A stretch of DNA of 64,000 bases, taken from Macrotis lagotis (Eukaryota; Chordata; Mammalia; Peramelemorphia; Peramelidae). The position numbers and the translations under genes were made by a program. Numbering within the stretch: the stretch's first letter is position 1; each line of letters starts with the position of its first letter. The notes under the pieces were generated by a model, which worked only from the letters and a program-made list of their open reading frames with translations, did no database searches and was not told the DNA's origin. The stretch covers positions 225,033,199-225,097,198 of the forward strand of contig NC_133663.1 of the NCBI RefSeq assembly GCF_037893015.1. Reading direction: 5' to 3'. This document shows positions 10,780-22,474 of the stretch, piece after piece.

Positions 10780-11480
10780 AGCCTCCACCTCTTCTTGCCA
10801 AGACAAACCATCATCCCAGTCACTTAGGTTTGAAATCTAGGAGCTATCTTTGACCCTGCCCACTCCTTCACATGTATGCAAACAATTTTTTTGATTTGAC
10901 TGGTTCTATTGTCACTTGGTCTCTTTTGCATATATTTCCTTTTTGATACTTTAATGAACACCACTTTAGCTGAGGCCCTCAACAGTACTGAAAGCAACCT
11001 AATCTATTTTCTTGCTTCCATTCTCTTACTTATTCTTCACATATCTGCCAATACAATCTAATCCAATCCAATAAATATTTATTGGACTCCTCCTATATGC
11101 TAGGAACTGTGCTAAGAATTAGGAAAATAATTAATAAAAAAGAGAGAATAGATGGAGATAATACATAAAAGGAAACAGGAAACCTGAAGGGAAATAGAGT
11201 GGGATGTGGGTGAAGACAAGGCTATCTTATTCCATGTAGTTAAAACCAGCTTGAGCAGCAGAACCAGAATGGATCTGCAAAAACAATCTTCCCATATCAT
11301 AAATATGATTCCATCACTCCCCAGCTCTAAAACCTTCAGTGACTCCCTATTACCTTTAAGATAAAAGACAATTTCTTTATTGGGGCTTTTAAGAAATATG
11401 GATTGACTCCAACCTACTTTTCAAGACTTACTTACTCCACAGTTTTTCTTTCTTATATATAAAGTCATGTGATTCATATG
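10780..11480 (+). repeat. L2 remnant
   Basis: Successive L2-like blocks: 'CATCATCCCAGTCACTTAGG', then CAATAAATATTTATTGGACT near 11070, then CTTCAGTGACTCCCTATTAC near 11336, followed by AAGACTTACTTACTCC. Probably several pieces of old L2 copies. Internal edges are uncertain. Confidence 0.6.
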
Positions 11481-11514
11481 ATTTCCTGAAGCATGAATTC
11501 CTTCTACAATATTG

Positions 11515-11825
11515 TCAACAGGCATCCAACCCCAACTTGAAGACTTTCAGTGATAGGGAAACTACTTCCTTCTCATTCAACTTTGCAATGGCTGAAATTG
11601 TTAGGATATTCCCCCAATAGTGAATAAAAATCTTTCTCTGAATAATTGCTGACCATTGATTCTACCTTTACCCTCTTGGGCCAACCATATAAAGAATAGT
11701 CTTCTATATCACCTCTTTAAGTACTTGAAATGAACATATATCACTAAGCCTTTGCCAAGATAAACATCCCAACTTATGGTATATTATCTTGGTCATTCTC
11801 TCTGAAAAATATTCAGGTTGTCTAA
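11515..11825 (+). repeat. CR1/L3-like LINE remnant
   Basis: GGCATCCAACCCCAACTTGA, GATAGGGAAACTACTTCCTT, TCTTGGGCCAACCATA and AAGTACTTGAAATGAACATA follow the order of an old CR1/L3-type 3' region known from amniotes. Confidence 0.55.
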
Positions 11826-12448
11826 GTACCTACTAAAATATGTTACATAGAACTGAATAAATTTACTTCTGGTGTTGGGGTGGAACAAAGATGGCAGAGA
11901 AAATCCAGGAACTTTCTTAAACTCTCCCAGGTTTTCCTCAGCAACAACATAAATCAAGCCTCTAAAGAGATCCTAGAGCAACAGAACCCACAAAAGAACA
12001 GAGTGGAACATTTTTCAGTGAGGTCTATTTGGAGGATTCAAAGGAGGTGGAGGAGAGTGTGCCCAGGGCAGAGTGGTGGGTTGTATTATGGGAACTTGCC
12101 CTTTGGCCAGTCTCAGTCACAGACGAGATCTGGAATGGATGCCGCTGGAGCCCTGGCTCATCAAATCAACTGCACAACATGCCAAACTGTAAGGACTTCA
12201 ATTTAGATACCACAGATACCCTGTTGGAACTGGGCTGGACAGTCAGCTCAGACAACAAGTTATTAGCATTCCCAACCTGGAAGATCTCAGCCCAGTAACA
12301 AGACTCTTGGGCTCTCAACATAAAAAGTCTGAGAGCAGGCCCCTTCCCCATCACAAGAAGATTAGGACAGTGACCTAATAAAATTCAGAATGAGCAAGAA
12401 AGATCAGAGAAAAACTGAAACTATGGAAAGTTACCTTGGAGATTAAAG

Positions 12449-13420
12449 ATGGGCAAAACACTAACTCAGATGAGGATGGCAGAAAAAGTATTACCATACA
12501 TGAAGCTGCAATGGTCTCCAGATGAAAAATACTTCCTGGAAGAACTCAAAAAAAGGATTTTAAAAATCAGGCAGAAAAATTGGGAAAAGAACTACTTAGA
12601 GAAGTTGAGCATCTTGCAAAAGGAAACACAAAAATTGACTGAAAAAATAAATCCTTTAAAAATACAATTGGGAAAATGTAAAAACAAATGAAAAAAGATA
12701 ACAGCTCCTATAAAAATTAAACTGACCAAATATTAAAGGAGATACCAAAGCTAACTGAAGAAAATAATTCCTTGATGAATATATAAGTGGAGGCTAATGA
12801 CCCAATGAGAGATCAAGAATCAGTCAAATAAAATATTTTAAAAATTAAAAAAATAGAAGAAAATGTTAAAAAAAAAACCTCACTGAAAATACAACTCACC
12901 TAGAAAAGAGATCCAGGTATGATAATTTAAGAATTATTGGACTAGCTGAAAACCCTGATCTTTTTGAGCCCAGATAGCATTTTTCAGGATATCATCAAGG
13001 AAGTTATTCTGATATTCTAGAACTGGAGGGTAAAAGAATCCACCAATCACCTCATGAAAATGATCCCACAATGAAAATGCCAAGGAATATTGTAGTCAAA
13101 TTCCAGAATTATCATTTTAAAAAGAAAATTCCATAGGTAACCAGAAAAAAAACCTATTCAAATACGGAGGAGCAACAGTCATAATTTGGCAGGACTTGTC
13201 AGTATCCACATTAAAATATTGAATTACATGGAATATGATATTCTAGAGGGCAAAGTAGCTTAGATTACAACCAAGAATAAGCTACCCAGTAAAACTGGGC
13301 ATACCCTTTCAGGGGGAAAAATGGATATTTAATGAAATAGATGAATTTCAAATTTTCCTGTTGAAAAAACTAGAGTTGAACAGAAAATTTGATCTTCAAA
13401 TATGAGAATCAAAAGATACA
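12449..13420 (+). pseudogene. L1 ORF1 remnant
   Basis: L1 ORF1 encodes an RNA-binding chaperone that trimerises through a coiled coil. Here an 80-codon Lys/Glu-rich segment (12449-12691) shows coiled-coil-like heptads, with EELKKRILKIRQ. It then meets a stop. Downstream decayed frames continue to about 13420 and include text matching the L1 RNA-binding domain, near the bases coding 'IVGLAENPD' at 12930. At least several stops and frameshifts prevent a full product. Confidence 0.75.
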
Positions 13421-14490
13421 TAAAAGGGTTAATGGGAAAAAAAGAATGTTATTCAATAAGATTAAACTGTTTACATCTCTACATAGGAGGATGTTACTCA
13501 TAACTCTTGAGAATCTTATCTCTATTAGGGGGAATGTACATGGACAGAAAATATGGACATAAGTTTATTTTAATGGAACTGTACTGACATGGGAGGAAAG
13601 GGAAGGCAGAATGGGATAAAAACTGCATCACATGAAAAGGTGCAAAAGACCTATTACAGCAGAGGGAAAGAAGGAATAGAGAGAGGATTGCTTGAATCTT
13701 GCTCTCATTGGATTTGATTCAAAGATGGAATAACATATATACTCAGAGTTAGAAATCTATCTTAACTTTCAGGCAATAGAAGGGGAAAGGGAGGGGAAGG
13801 GAAGGAGGGACTGATAGAAGGTAAGGAAGAAAGGAGGGGAAAAACAAAAGGAGAGAGCAGAAAGAAAAGAGAGGGTGACTGATAGAAGGGGGACAGATTG
13901 AGAGAGAGGTGATATTTGGAAGAAAAACATAGTGAGGGGAGATAGGGTGAAAGGAGAAAGAAAAGTATAAATGGAGAGGAGATAGGATGGAGGATAATAA
14001 AGAGTTGATAATTATAACTCTCTCATAAAATGGAAGCAGAGAGCAGAGTGGATAAGAAACCAGAATACTATACTATTTGAAGCAGATAGAGATACCCACA
14101 GAGTAAAGGTAAAAGGCTGGAGCAGAATATGTTTTATTTCAGTTGAGATGAAAAAATTAGGGGTAGCAATCCATATCTCAGACAAAGTAAAAGCAAAAAG
14201 AATAAGGAAGGAAACTACATCTTCTTAAAAGGTACCATAGACAATGAAGTAATGTCAATATTAAACATATATGTATCAAGTGGTATAGCATCCAAATTCT
14301 TAGAGGAGAAGCTAAAGGAATTATAGGAAGGTATGGACAGCAAAATTGTACTGGTGGGGGACTTCAGCCTCCCTTTCTCACAACTAGATAAATATAACCA
14401 GAAATTAAACAAGAAGGCAATTAAGGAGAAGAATAGAATTTTAGAAAAGTTAGATATGATAGATCTCTGGAGAAAGCTGAATGGGGATAG

Positions 14491-14512
14491 AATATATATA
14501 TATATATATATT
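14491..14512. repeat. (AT)n microsatellite inside L1 ORF2
   Basis: Short AT run replacing part of the codons that normally encode KYTFFS. Confidence 0.9.
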
Positions 14513-15057
14513 TCTCAATAATACAAGGCAACTGCACAAAAATTGACTATATATTAGGGCATTAAAAATCTCACAATAAAATGCAGAAAGGCCAAAATAT
14601 TAGATGCATCATTTTCAGATCAAGATGCAATAAAAATCACATGCAAAAAAAGACCATGAAAATTGGGCGTGCAACAAATTAATAACAAATTAAAAAGTCT
14701 CAATTGAATATCAAATTAGAAATTCTGAAAATCAAAGGAGAGATAAGTAAAATTGAAAGTAAGAAAAGCATTGGAATAATAAATAAAACTAAGAGTTGGT
14801 TTTTTGAAAAACCCAATAAAATAGATAAATCTTTGGTTAATTTAAACAAGAAATAAGAAAAGCAAATTATCAGTATCAAAATGAGGAGGAAATTAATGTA
14901 ATAATTCAGAGCTATTTTGTCTGTTTGCCAATAAATTTCACAATCTAAGTGTAATGGTGAATAATTACACAATTATAAATTATACAGATTAACAGAAGAA
15001 ATTAAATACTTAAATAAACCCATTTCATAAAAAGAAATTGAACAAGTGATTAATTAA

Positions 15058-15347
15058 TTTTTTATCATTCTTTTTTATATTTATTTTCATCCATATGCAC
15101 ATGCATATTTTTAAGTTATGAAATTTCCTTCCACCCTCCATTCTCACCCCTCTCCCCTTAAGGGGTGAACAGACAGGTTAGCATTGTACATATATATTTT
15201 GATAAACATATTTACAGATTAGTTATTTTCAGTATGAGGAATTAGGATTAAGGGAAAGAGATAATTTTTATAGTGTTCATCAGTTTCTGAAGGGTTGGGT
15301 TTTTTTTTGCATGTGTGTATGTATTTTATTTTGTTTTGTTTTGTTTT
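15058..15347 (-). mobile_element. 5'-truncated L1 3'-end insertion nested in L1
   Basis: This block interrupts the ORF2 remnant just before the codons for SPGPDG. It starts with a T-rich tail (antisense poly-A) and reads as antisense 3' UTR. It is flanked by GATTAATTAA (15048-15057) and GATTAATAAA (15348-15357), a 10-bp target duplication with one mismatch. Confidence 0.75.
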
Positions 15348-15887
15348 GATTAATAAATTCTGTAACAAATAGTCTCCAGGGCCAGATGGATCCAAAAGTG
15401 AATTCCACTAATAATTTAAAGAGCAATTCATTCCAATTCTATATAAATTAATTGAAAAAAAGATAGGAGAAGAAAGAACACCGATATAGAACCAGAAAGA
15501 GTAAAAACAAAGAAACTTTTAGACCAATTTCTCTAAATATTGATGCAAAAATTTTAAATAAAATCTTAGCAGAGATTACAGCCAGTTATCACTAGGATGA
15601 TACATTATAATCAGATAGGATTTATGGTTGCTATTAGAAAAATTATCAGCATAATTGACCATATCAATAACAAAACTAACAGAAATCAAATGACTATTTC
15701 AATAGATGCTGAAAAAAACTTTTGACAAAATACAGTACCCATTCCTATTAGAAACACTAATGAGAAAGGAATAAATAAATGGAGTTTTCCTTAAAAAAAT
15801 AAGCAACATTTATCTTAAACCTGAATCAGGAAACTGTAATGGAGATAAGCTAGGAGCATCCCCAATAAGATCAAGAGTGAAACTGTT

Positions 15888-16041
15888 GGGGTGGCTAGGT
15901 GGCGTAGTGGATAAAGCACCGGCCCTGGAGTCAGGAGTACCTGGGTTCAAATCAGGTCTCAGATACTTAATAATTACCTAGCTGTGTAGCCTTAGGCAAG
16001 CCACTTAACCCCATTTGCCTTACAAAAAAAAATAAAAAAAA
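15888..16041 (+). mobile_element. Young tRNA-derived SINE nested in L1
   Basis: Full-length SINE with head GGGGTGGCTAGGTGGCGTAG, B-box GGGTTCAAATC, TTAACCCCATTTGCCTTAC and an A-tail. It is flanked by a perfect 15-bp target duplication AAGAGTGAAACTGTT at 15873-15887 and 16042-16056. Confidence 0.98.
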
Positions 16042-16281
16042 AAGAGTGAAACTGTTATCACCACCATTATTCAACATCATATTAGAAATATTAGCTTTAG
16101 CACCAAGAAGAAAAAGAAATTGAAGGAATTAGAATAGGCAATGAGGAAACAAAACTAGCTCTTTGTGGATGATATGAGAATTTAGAGAATCCTAGAAAAT
16201 CAACTAAAAACTCCTTGAAACAATTAGCAACTTTAGCAAAGTAGCAGGATATAAAATAAAAACACATAAATCATCAGAATG

Positions 16282-16291
<10 letters not shown>

Positions 16292-16342
<51 letters not shown>
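16292..16342. repeat. (AT)n microsatellite
   Basis: AT alternation with one CA interruption, inside the L1 ORF2 remnant. Confidence 0.95.
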
Positions 16343-17689
16343 AAACAAAGCACAGCAGCAAGTGATCAAAAGAGAAATTCCATTTAAAGTAATTATAGTC
16401 ACCATAAAATATTTGGGAGTCTATCTGCCAAGATAAACTCAGAAACTCTATGAAAACAGTTACAAAACACTTCTCACACAAATAAAAACCTATCTAAATA
16501 ATTATATAAATATGAATTCCTCATAGATAGGTCATAATAATTTAATAAAAATATAATTCTACTTAAATTACATTACTTATTTAGTGCCAGGCCAATCAAA
16601 TTACCAAAAGTTACTTTATTGAGCTAGAAAAAAAATTGGTAATAGAGTGGTGGATCAGTGGAATAGATTAGGTATAAAAGAAATAGTAATAATATACTGT
16701 TTGATCAACTCAAAGACTCCAACTTCTGGAATAAGAACTCTAATAAAAACTGCTGTAAAATAGTATGACAGAAACTAAGCATAGATCAGTATCTCACACC
16801 TTTTACCAAGATGAGGTTGAAATTGGTAGAGGATTTAGACATAAAAGATACCATAAACCACTTAGGAGACTCTGTCAGATTTGTGGAAAGGGGAGTAATT
16901 TATGGACAAAGAACAGATAGAGAACATTATAAAATGAAAAATGGATAATTTTGATTACATTAAATATAAAAAGGTTTTGCACAAATAAAACCAATACAAC
17001 CAAGATCAAAAGAAAAGCACTAAGTCGGGAAACAATTTTTACAATTAGTGTTTGATAAAGGATTCATTTCTAAAATATGTAGTCAAATTTATACAAATAT
17101 AAGTCTTTCCTCCATTGATCATTGGTCAAAGGATATGAACAGGCAATTCTCAGATGAAGAAATAGAAGATATCTGAATTCATATGAAAAATGCTTTAATC
17201 ATTATTGATTAGAGAAATGCAAATTAAAACATTACACCTATCAGATTGGTCAATATGACAAAATAGGAAAATGATCAGTGTTGGGGGGATGTGGGAAAAC
17301 TGGACACTAATGCATTGCTGATGGGGTTATGAATTGATCCAATCTTCCAGAGAGCAGTTTGGAACTACATCCAAAGGTTAATAAAACTGTATAGATTTGC
17401 TCCAGCAATACCACTAGTAGGTCTATATCCCAAAGAGGTCACGAGAAGGATAAAAAACTAATGTATAAAAATATTTATAGCAATTTTTTTGAATGGCAAA
17501 GAATTAGAAATTGAGGGAATATTCATTATTTGGGGGATGGCTGATCAAATTGTGTATATGAATGTGTATCTACCTTAGTCAATGTTTTGAAAATAAGGAC
17601 TTGTCCATCTTTTTCTAATTTTATGAGATCTGTTCCTCATGATTTTTTATAGGTCAAAATCATGGAGGAAAATAAAAATCACTGATTAA

Positions 17690-17810
17690 AAATCTATCAT
17701 TTTAGGATAAAGAAACTGAAGCAGAGGAAATAATCTTACATATACAGTGTCATAGATCTAGTTGAGGAATTCAAGAAAGTATGAAGTCAAAATGGTTAGA
17801 ATGCTTATCA
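17690..17810 (-). repeat. MIR-type fragment
   Basis: AAAGAAACTGAAGCAGAGG followed by a decayed TCATAGATCTAGT segment in antisense MIR order. Confidence 0.45.
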
Positions 17811-18114
17811 TATGGATATTAAAATCTCTGAAAATAATAGCAGAGGATTAAATAAAGGGGAAGACTGAGCCAGGAACCAGTCATGGAGAAATGTAGAAGA
17901 ATGAATGAGACACAGGTAGATTGATATATTAGCAAGGATTGAAAGAGAAGTGGTAAAACTAACATCCTGAAGTGTTAGAAGGTAACAAATAATCTGAGGA
18001 TTCCATTTCCTATTTCTGTGAGACAAGAGAAGAAAAAAATTAGTGGTCAGCATTTGATGAGGGAAGCTATAGTATTTTAATGGGAAAGTCTGATCATACT
18101 TGACCATTAGGAAG

Positions 18115-18300
18115 ATTAATAGAGCCTGGGAGACCAGTCAGGAAGCTGTTGGAATATTCAGATAAAGACAGTCCAGGTGATCAATCAATCAAACAAGTAT
18201 TTATTAAGCACTAATTAGGTGATACAGAGTACAGAATTAGAAGAAAAGATGGTCCCTGATCATAAGACATTTATAGTCTACTTGGGGAGATAAAAAAACT
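18115..18300 (+). repeat. L2 3' end
   Basis: GACCAGTCAGGAAGCTGTTG, TATTTATTAAGCACTAATTA and GGTCCCTGATCATAAGACAT give three L2 landmarks in order. Confidence 0.7.
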
Positions 18301-19635
18301 GCAATAAAATAATAAATGAGACTAGATTATATATGCATAATATAGAAAATTGAAGAATGTAAACAATTATGGAACATGAAAGTTTAGAATCAAGAGTTAA
18401 TTTCATGGTGTAGATAATGCCCAAATAAATTCAAAATAGAGACTGAATTCTCTGTCCTTCTGACTTTTGCAAAAAGCTAAGTAGAATCTATAATCCCACG
18501 TAGTACCATAGATGAAAGCACTGATTTAAAATGGGACCCTTGGGAGCCAGGTGGAAGGTTGAACACTTTGTTGCTTTTTATAACTTGTTGGGAAAGCATA
18601 TGTCCTGAAACTAACATCCATGAATTTTAAAACTTCTGCTTTTCAAACAATTTTTGAATGACAGTAAAGAGATATTGTGAGAACAAGAATAAGCAAATGA
18701 TGGCAAAAATAACAAAGGCAAGGAGAAAAATGATAATAAAGACATATAAATAAAATTATTTGCATGAAAAAACAAGTTAAATGCAAAAAGTCATAGTAAA
18801 TCTATTGTATGCGGTAATTTGAAGTAGTTATTCTTGTTATAAAGCTATTTTTTTACTTTTCAAAGAATATCACATTTTAATTTATGGTCAATATTTGAAT
18901 CAATACAGTTAAGGTTTTAGAAGGGGAAAGATCAGCATTATATGAGTCTACAAGTTATTCTGGAAGAAGTTTCAAGGATGATGCTCATTAGCAATGCACA
19001 TAAGTCAAGATGAAATTGGAGTAGGGAAAGGAAAATGTCATTGCATAAAGCCTCAAGTCAAATGATCAGCAGCCATCAATCTTCCAGATTTTCTCACAAA
19101 ATTTCTACTTCTGCAAAGAGGTTTTCTGTTTATTTTTCCCTTGAATTGTGGTGTTTTGGTGGGATGCTGTTCTTACCCAATGTCGTATTATTTACATCCA
19201 CTTTTCTCTCCTTTTGGAGACCATGCCTTCAAGTGGTGATTAATTTTCGCCTCCCCTTTCTCTTTTTTGCCTAATCATGATCATATACAAGTTCTGTATC
19301 TGGTAGGCTGTGGCAAGATTCATTGTGAATTACTAAAGAATGCTGCAAAACACTTATCCTTAGCCTTAAATGATGAATAGGCTATGAACCATTAATGAGA
19401 AGGGGAGTAGGCCAAAATCTATTTCAATAAATCTATTTATATATAAATCTATTTATTTAATATATAATGTAGTATATATTATACATTATGTAATATATGA
19501 AATTAAAACTTTCTTTTGGGGAATAAAAATAATAGATTTTGGAGAAAAGAGCATTGATAAACATACTGAAATGGAGTGCTTATGGGGCTGTAGTAATTCC
19601 TAGTTAATATAGTCAATTTGTATTAAAAGGTCCCA
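18300..19635. other. Unassigned intronic stretch
   Basis: AT-rich; no recognised family or exon. A short TA-rich patch lies at 19435-19500. Confidence 0.5.
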
Positions 19636-19639
19636 AACT

Positions 19640-19900
19640 TTCATTTTACTGATAAGGAAACTGATACATAAAATTAAGTGACTTCTCTTTGGTCACACAG
19701 TTAGTAGAATATCTGGAATTGGGAGGAAATTTGGTATAGAAACCAATGCATTTGTAAACAGAACATCTGGTTCTGAATCTTGCTCTTCCTAGTAGTATGG
19801 ACTTGGACAGTTCACTTAGCATTTTGGGGTTTCAGTTTTCTCTTCTGCAAAATAAAGAGGGCTTTCAGGTTTCTTCTATTAACACTAGTGTCCTGTGACT
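19640..19900. repeat. Two MIR fragments in opposite orientation
   Basis: 19640-19725 is antisense (ACTGATAAGGAAACTGATAC, GGTCACACAGTTAGTAG). 19745-19900 is sense (AACATCTGGTTCTGAATCTT, GGACTTGGACAGTTCACTTA, AGTTTTCTCTTCTGCAAAAT). Confidence 0.65.
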
Positions 19901-20889
19901 CTCCTAATCTAGCACACTTTCAAATTTGACTCTAATCCATGGCACTTAGTTCTCTTTTTCGAAAAGCTTTTCACACTGATATCCATCTCCCAATAAGCAA
20001 ACAAAAAAGTTTAATAATTTATATTTCAATAATTTAATGTTATTTTTCTCCTTAATGCCTCACAAAGACACCCCACCTGTTCCTAACTAAATCCTAAAAT
20101 CTTTTCAAAAACTGAATTTTTATTAAATTTAAACTCCAAAATTTTATTTGCTTATGCTTATGAAAGCATAAACAATGAATTTTAAATCTAAGACCATCCT
20201 TGACAGCACTAATTATATTAAGGGTAACATTGTATTAAAAAAGTTTTAATCTATCCTACTTTTATATATTATAAATAAGTCACTGAGAGATTTTTGTTTA
20301 AACAAACTATTCTGTTATTTTTAAGTTGTGTTTAAAATGTTTAAGAGGGGAAAAAAATCTAACCCTTCTAAGAGATCACCCCAAATTTTTAAAACAAAGC
20401 TAAGTAGAGCAGGTGTGGATTTGGGGAAAGGAAGGAAGGAGTTGGGGATAGGATGTAAGCAATTAAAGTATAAACTTTAGTTAGTTCCTACAGATGTAGC
20501 TATGGAAGGAGAAGGGGAAAAGTGAAGTATAATATTTTTGCCAAAGTAAACTTGCTATTGAATGGAATAAGACCATCACATTGTGTGTCTAACTCACCCT
20601 CTAAATGAAATAAAAAATTTATTTGAACTGAGAGAATTCACTCTCTCATCACACTTTTTAACTACTTTAAGCTAGAACACTGAATCAAACGAAGAGGTTA
20701 CAAGGTAAAAAGTTAGATTCCCCTTGGTGCTAATATTGAATCCCTCTAAAGGGGCTGTATTATTGGAAGCCAAAAGGCATACTGCCATTGGACTTGATTA
20801 AATTACCATATTTTTCATAATTATAACTTTCCATAGTGTTAATTCAAATATATACAACCACTTTCCAGGATTCATTATTTGCACTCATT

Positions 20890-21110
20890 GGAACCTAGCT
20901 GTATTGAAAAGAACATTAGCTTTAGAGTCAGAAAATTTCACGTCCCAGTCCCAACACTTAGAATCTGTCATTTGTTTCCACTTGAGTCTAAGATTCTTGA
21001 TTTATAAAATAGAAATAGTAATTGCTTGTCATGTTTACTTCATGGCATTATTATGAATAAAAACCTTTACAAACCATTTTATGCTTTAAAAATTGTTACA
21101 TTATATTATC
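20890..21110 (+). repeat. MIR/THER-type SINE
   Basis: GAACATTAGCTTTAGAGTCA, AGTCTAAGATTCTTGATTTA and CATGGCATTATTATGAATAA follow full-length MIR order. Confidence 0.6.
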
Positions 21111-21694
21111 ATTTCACAATAACAATATCAGATTAGCATTTATTATTTTATAAACTATATTAATATTATATTAGCTTTTCACACACACTGCCCAAAGAAC
21201 ATTAGAATTATAAAAAGGTTGAGATCTTTATATCTAAAGAGATAAAAAAAGGATGAAATTCTGGATTGGATGGCATGAGAGAATGAAAAATTCCAAGAAT
21301 AATGACTTTTCAAGGAAATTGTGGAGCAACAGAGGAAATTAAGCCTATTTCTGATGAAAAACACAACTAGTATTTTCAATAGATACAAATTCATAATTAA
21401 TAGTCTTATCACTAACAGAAAATTTCTTGCAGAATCTTTACTAGACCTATAACATATACGTGTGTGTGTACATATATATTTCTATAAAGAGAAGCTTTTT
21501 GAGGAATTAAATTATACCTGATTTAGAATCCATGATACAAATTTACTCTTTGTTCCCACTCTCAGATTGCAAGAATTGAGCAGGAATCTGGTCACACTTT
21601 ATTTGACTCTTTCTCTTATTGTGAGTAGATAATGTATATTGTTATTTTCTATTTAACTTATTTTTGTAAAGAAATAATAGCAAAAAATAATAAT

Positions 21695-21870
21695 GGTTGC
21701 TCACATTTGCATATTCATTCAAGTTTTACAGAGAGCTTTCTTCACAATAATCCCATAAGGGAAGCAGCAAAAGTAATATAATTTAATAGATTAGAAAACT
21801 GAGGCAGTTTGTAAGTGACTGGGGTAAGATTTGAGCATAACTCTCTAGGTTTTAAATCCAGAGCCATGGA
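21695..21870 (-). repeat. MIR-type SINE
   Basis: CACAATAATCCCATAAGGGA, AGAAAACTGAGGCAGTTTGT and AAGTGACTGGGG in antisense MIR order. Confidence 0.65.
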
Positions 21871-22099
21871 GACACATTCCAATCTTATTCATCCTTCAAA
21901 GCCTAGCAGCTCATCTCTCCTTTTCCAAGGACCTTCAGTGATCTCCCATTTTTTATTCAGTCATATGCCTTCCATCAATTATCCATGCTTGAAAAAAATC
22001 TAAGTATTAAGACAATACATTCATTTGGTGGCCTCTAATGCAATCAAAGGCACAAGATCTAGGAAGAAATAGGTAGTCTCCATAGATTTAAAGGACCAA

Positions 22100-22440
22100 T
22101 ACAACTGGATCATAAAATTTCAAGTTGTAAGGGACCTTGGAAATCATTTAGCCCAAACTCTTATTTTTTTAGGTGAGAAAACTGAGGTCTAACTTTTTTT
22201 TTTAGTTTTTCTTTGCAAGGCAATGGGGTTAAGTGGCTTGTCCAAGGCTACACAGCTAGGTAATTAAGTGTCTGAGGCTGGATTTGAACTCAGGTACTCC
22301 TGACTCCAGGACCGGTGCTCTATCCACTGCATCACCTAGCCACCACCGAAAACTGAGGTCTAAAGAAGTTAAGTGACTTGTCTAGTGTCACGCAAACCAT
22401 TGATAGCAAAGCAGGTCTAGGAAGACAGATCCCTCTGACT
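22100..22440 (-). repeat. Ancient SINE interrupted by a younger SINE
   Basis: AAGGGACCTTGGAAATCATT, then GTGAGAAAACTGAGGTCTAA, then after the insertion AGAAGTTAAGTGACTTGTCT. The outer element continues on both sides of the nested copy at 22193-22347. Confidence 0.75.
22193..22347 (-). mobile_element. Young tRNA-derived SINE with 16-bp target duplication
   Basis: Antisense copy: T-run, GCAAGGCAATGGGGTTAAGT, GATTTGAACTCAGGTACTCC, CATCACCTAGCCACC. Perfect duplication GAAAACTGAGGTCTAA at 22177-22192 and 22348-22363. Confidence 0.98.
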
Positions 22441-22474
22441 TGCAGAAGGAGTGTTTTTTTTTTTTTTTTTACTC

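Larger units (their letters stand above)
13980..17500 (+). pseudogene. L1 ORF2 remnant (endonuclease-reverse transcriptase)
   Basis: ORF2 normally supplies the nicking endonuclease and reverse transcriptase for target-primed integration. Visible: GWxR-like zone near 14115, ISDK near 14175, VGDFSLPFSQLDKYNQ at 14345-14400, SDQD at 14617, MISIDAEK-like text near 15690, and FVDDM (for FADDM) at 16162-16176. The frame is broken repeatedly and is split by a minus-strand L1 3' end and a SINE. Region 13450-13980 before it is the purine-rich inter-ORF spacer. Confidence 0.85.
11874..17566 (+). mobile_element. Decayed L1 retrotransposon, 5' end present, 3' end missing
   Basis: The element starts with an L1 5' UTR (GGGGTGGAACAAAGATGGCA) and proceeds through ORF1 and ORF2 landmarks on the plus strand. 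ORF2 pieces include the endonuclease region near 14330 (VGDF motif) and 14620 (SDQD for the usual SDH), the RT core at 15700-16180, and the ORF2 C-terminal zone to about 17560. It stops abruptly near GTATATGAATGTG without the 3' UTR or A-tail. Many stops and indels make it inactive. Two later insertions lie inside it (15058-15347 and 15888-16041). Compared with a typical 6-7 kb L1, only the 3' end is lost. Confidence 0.9.

Noticed and set aside
11880..12298. 108- and 89-codon frames that look like small genes
   Set aside because: They lie in the L1 5' UTR and match no protein beyond the repeat.
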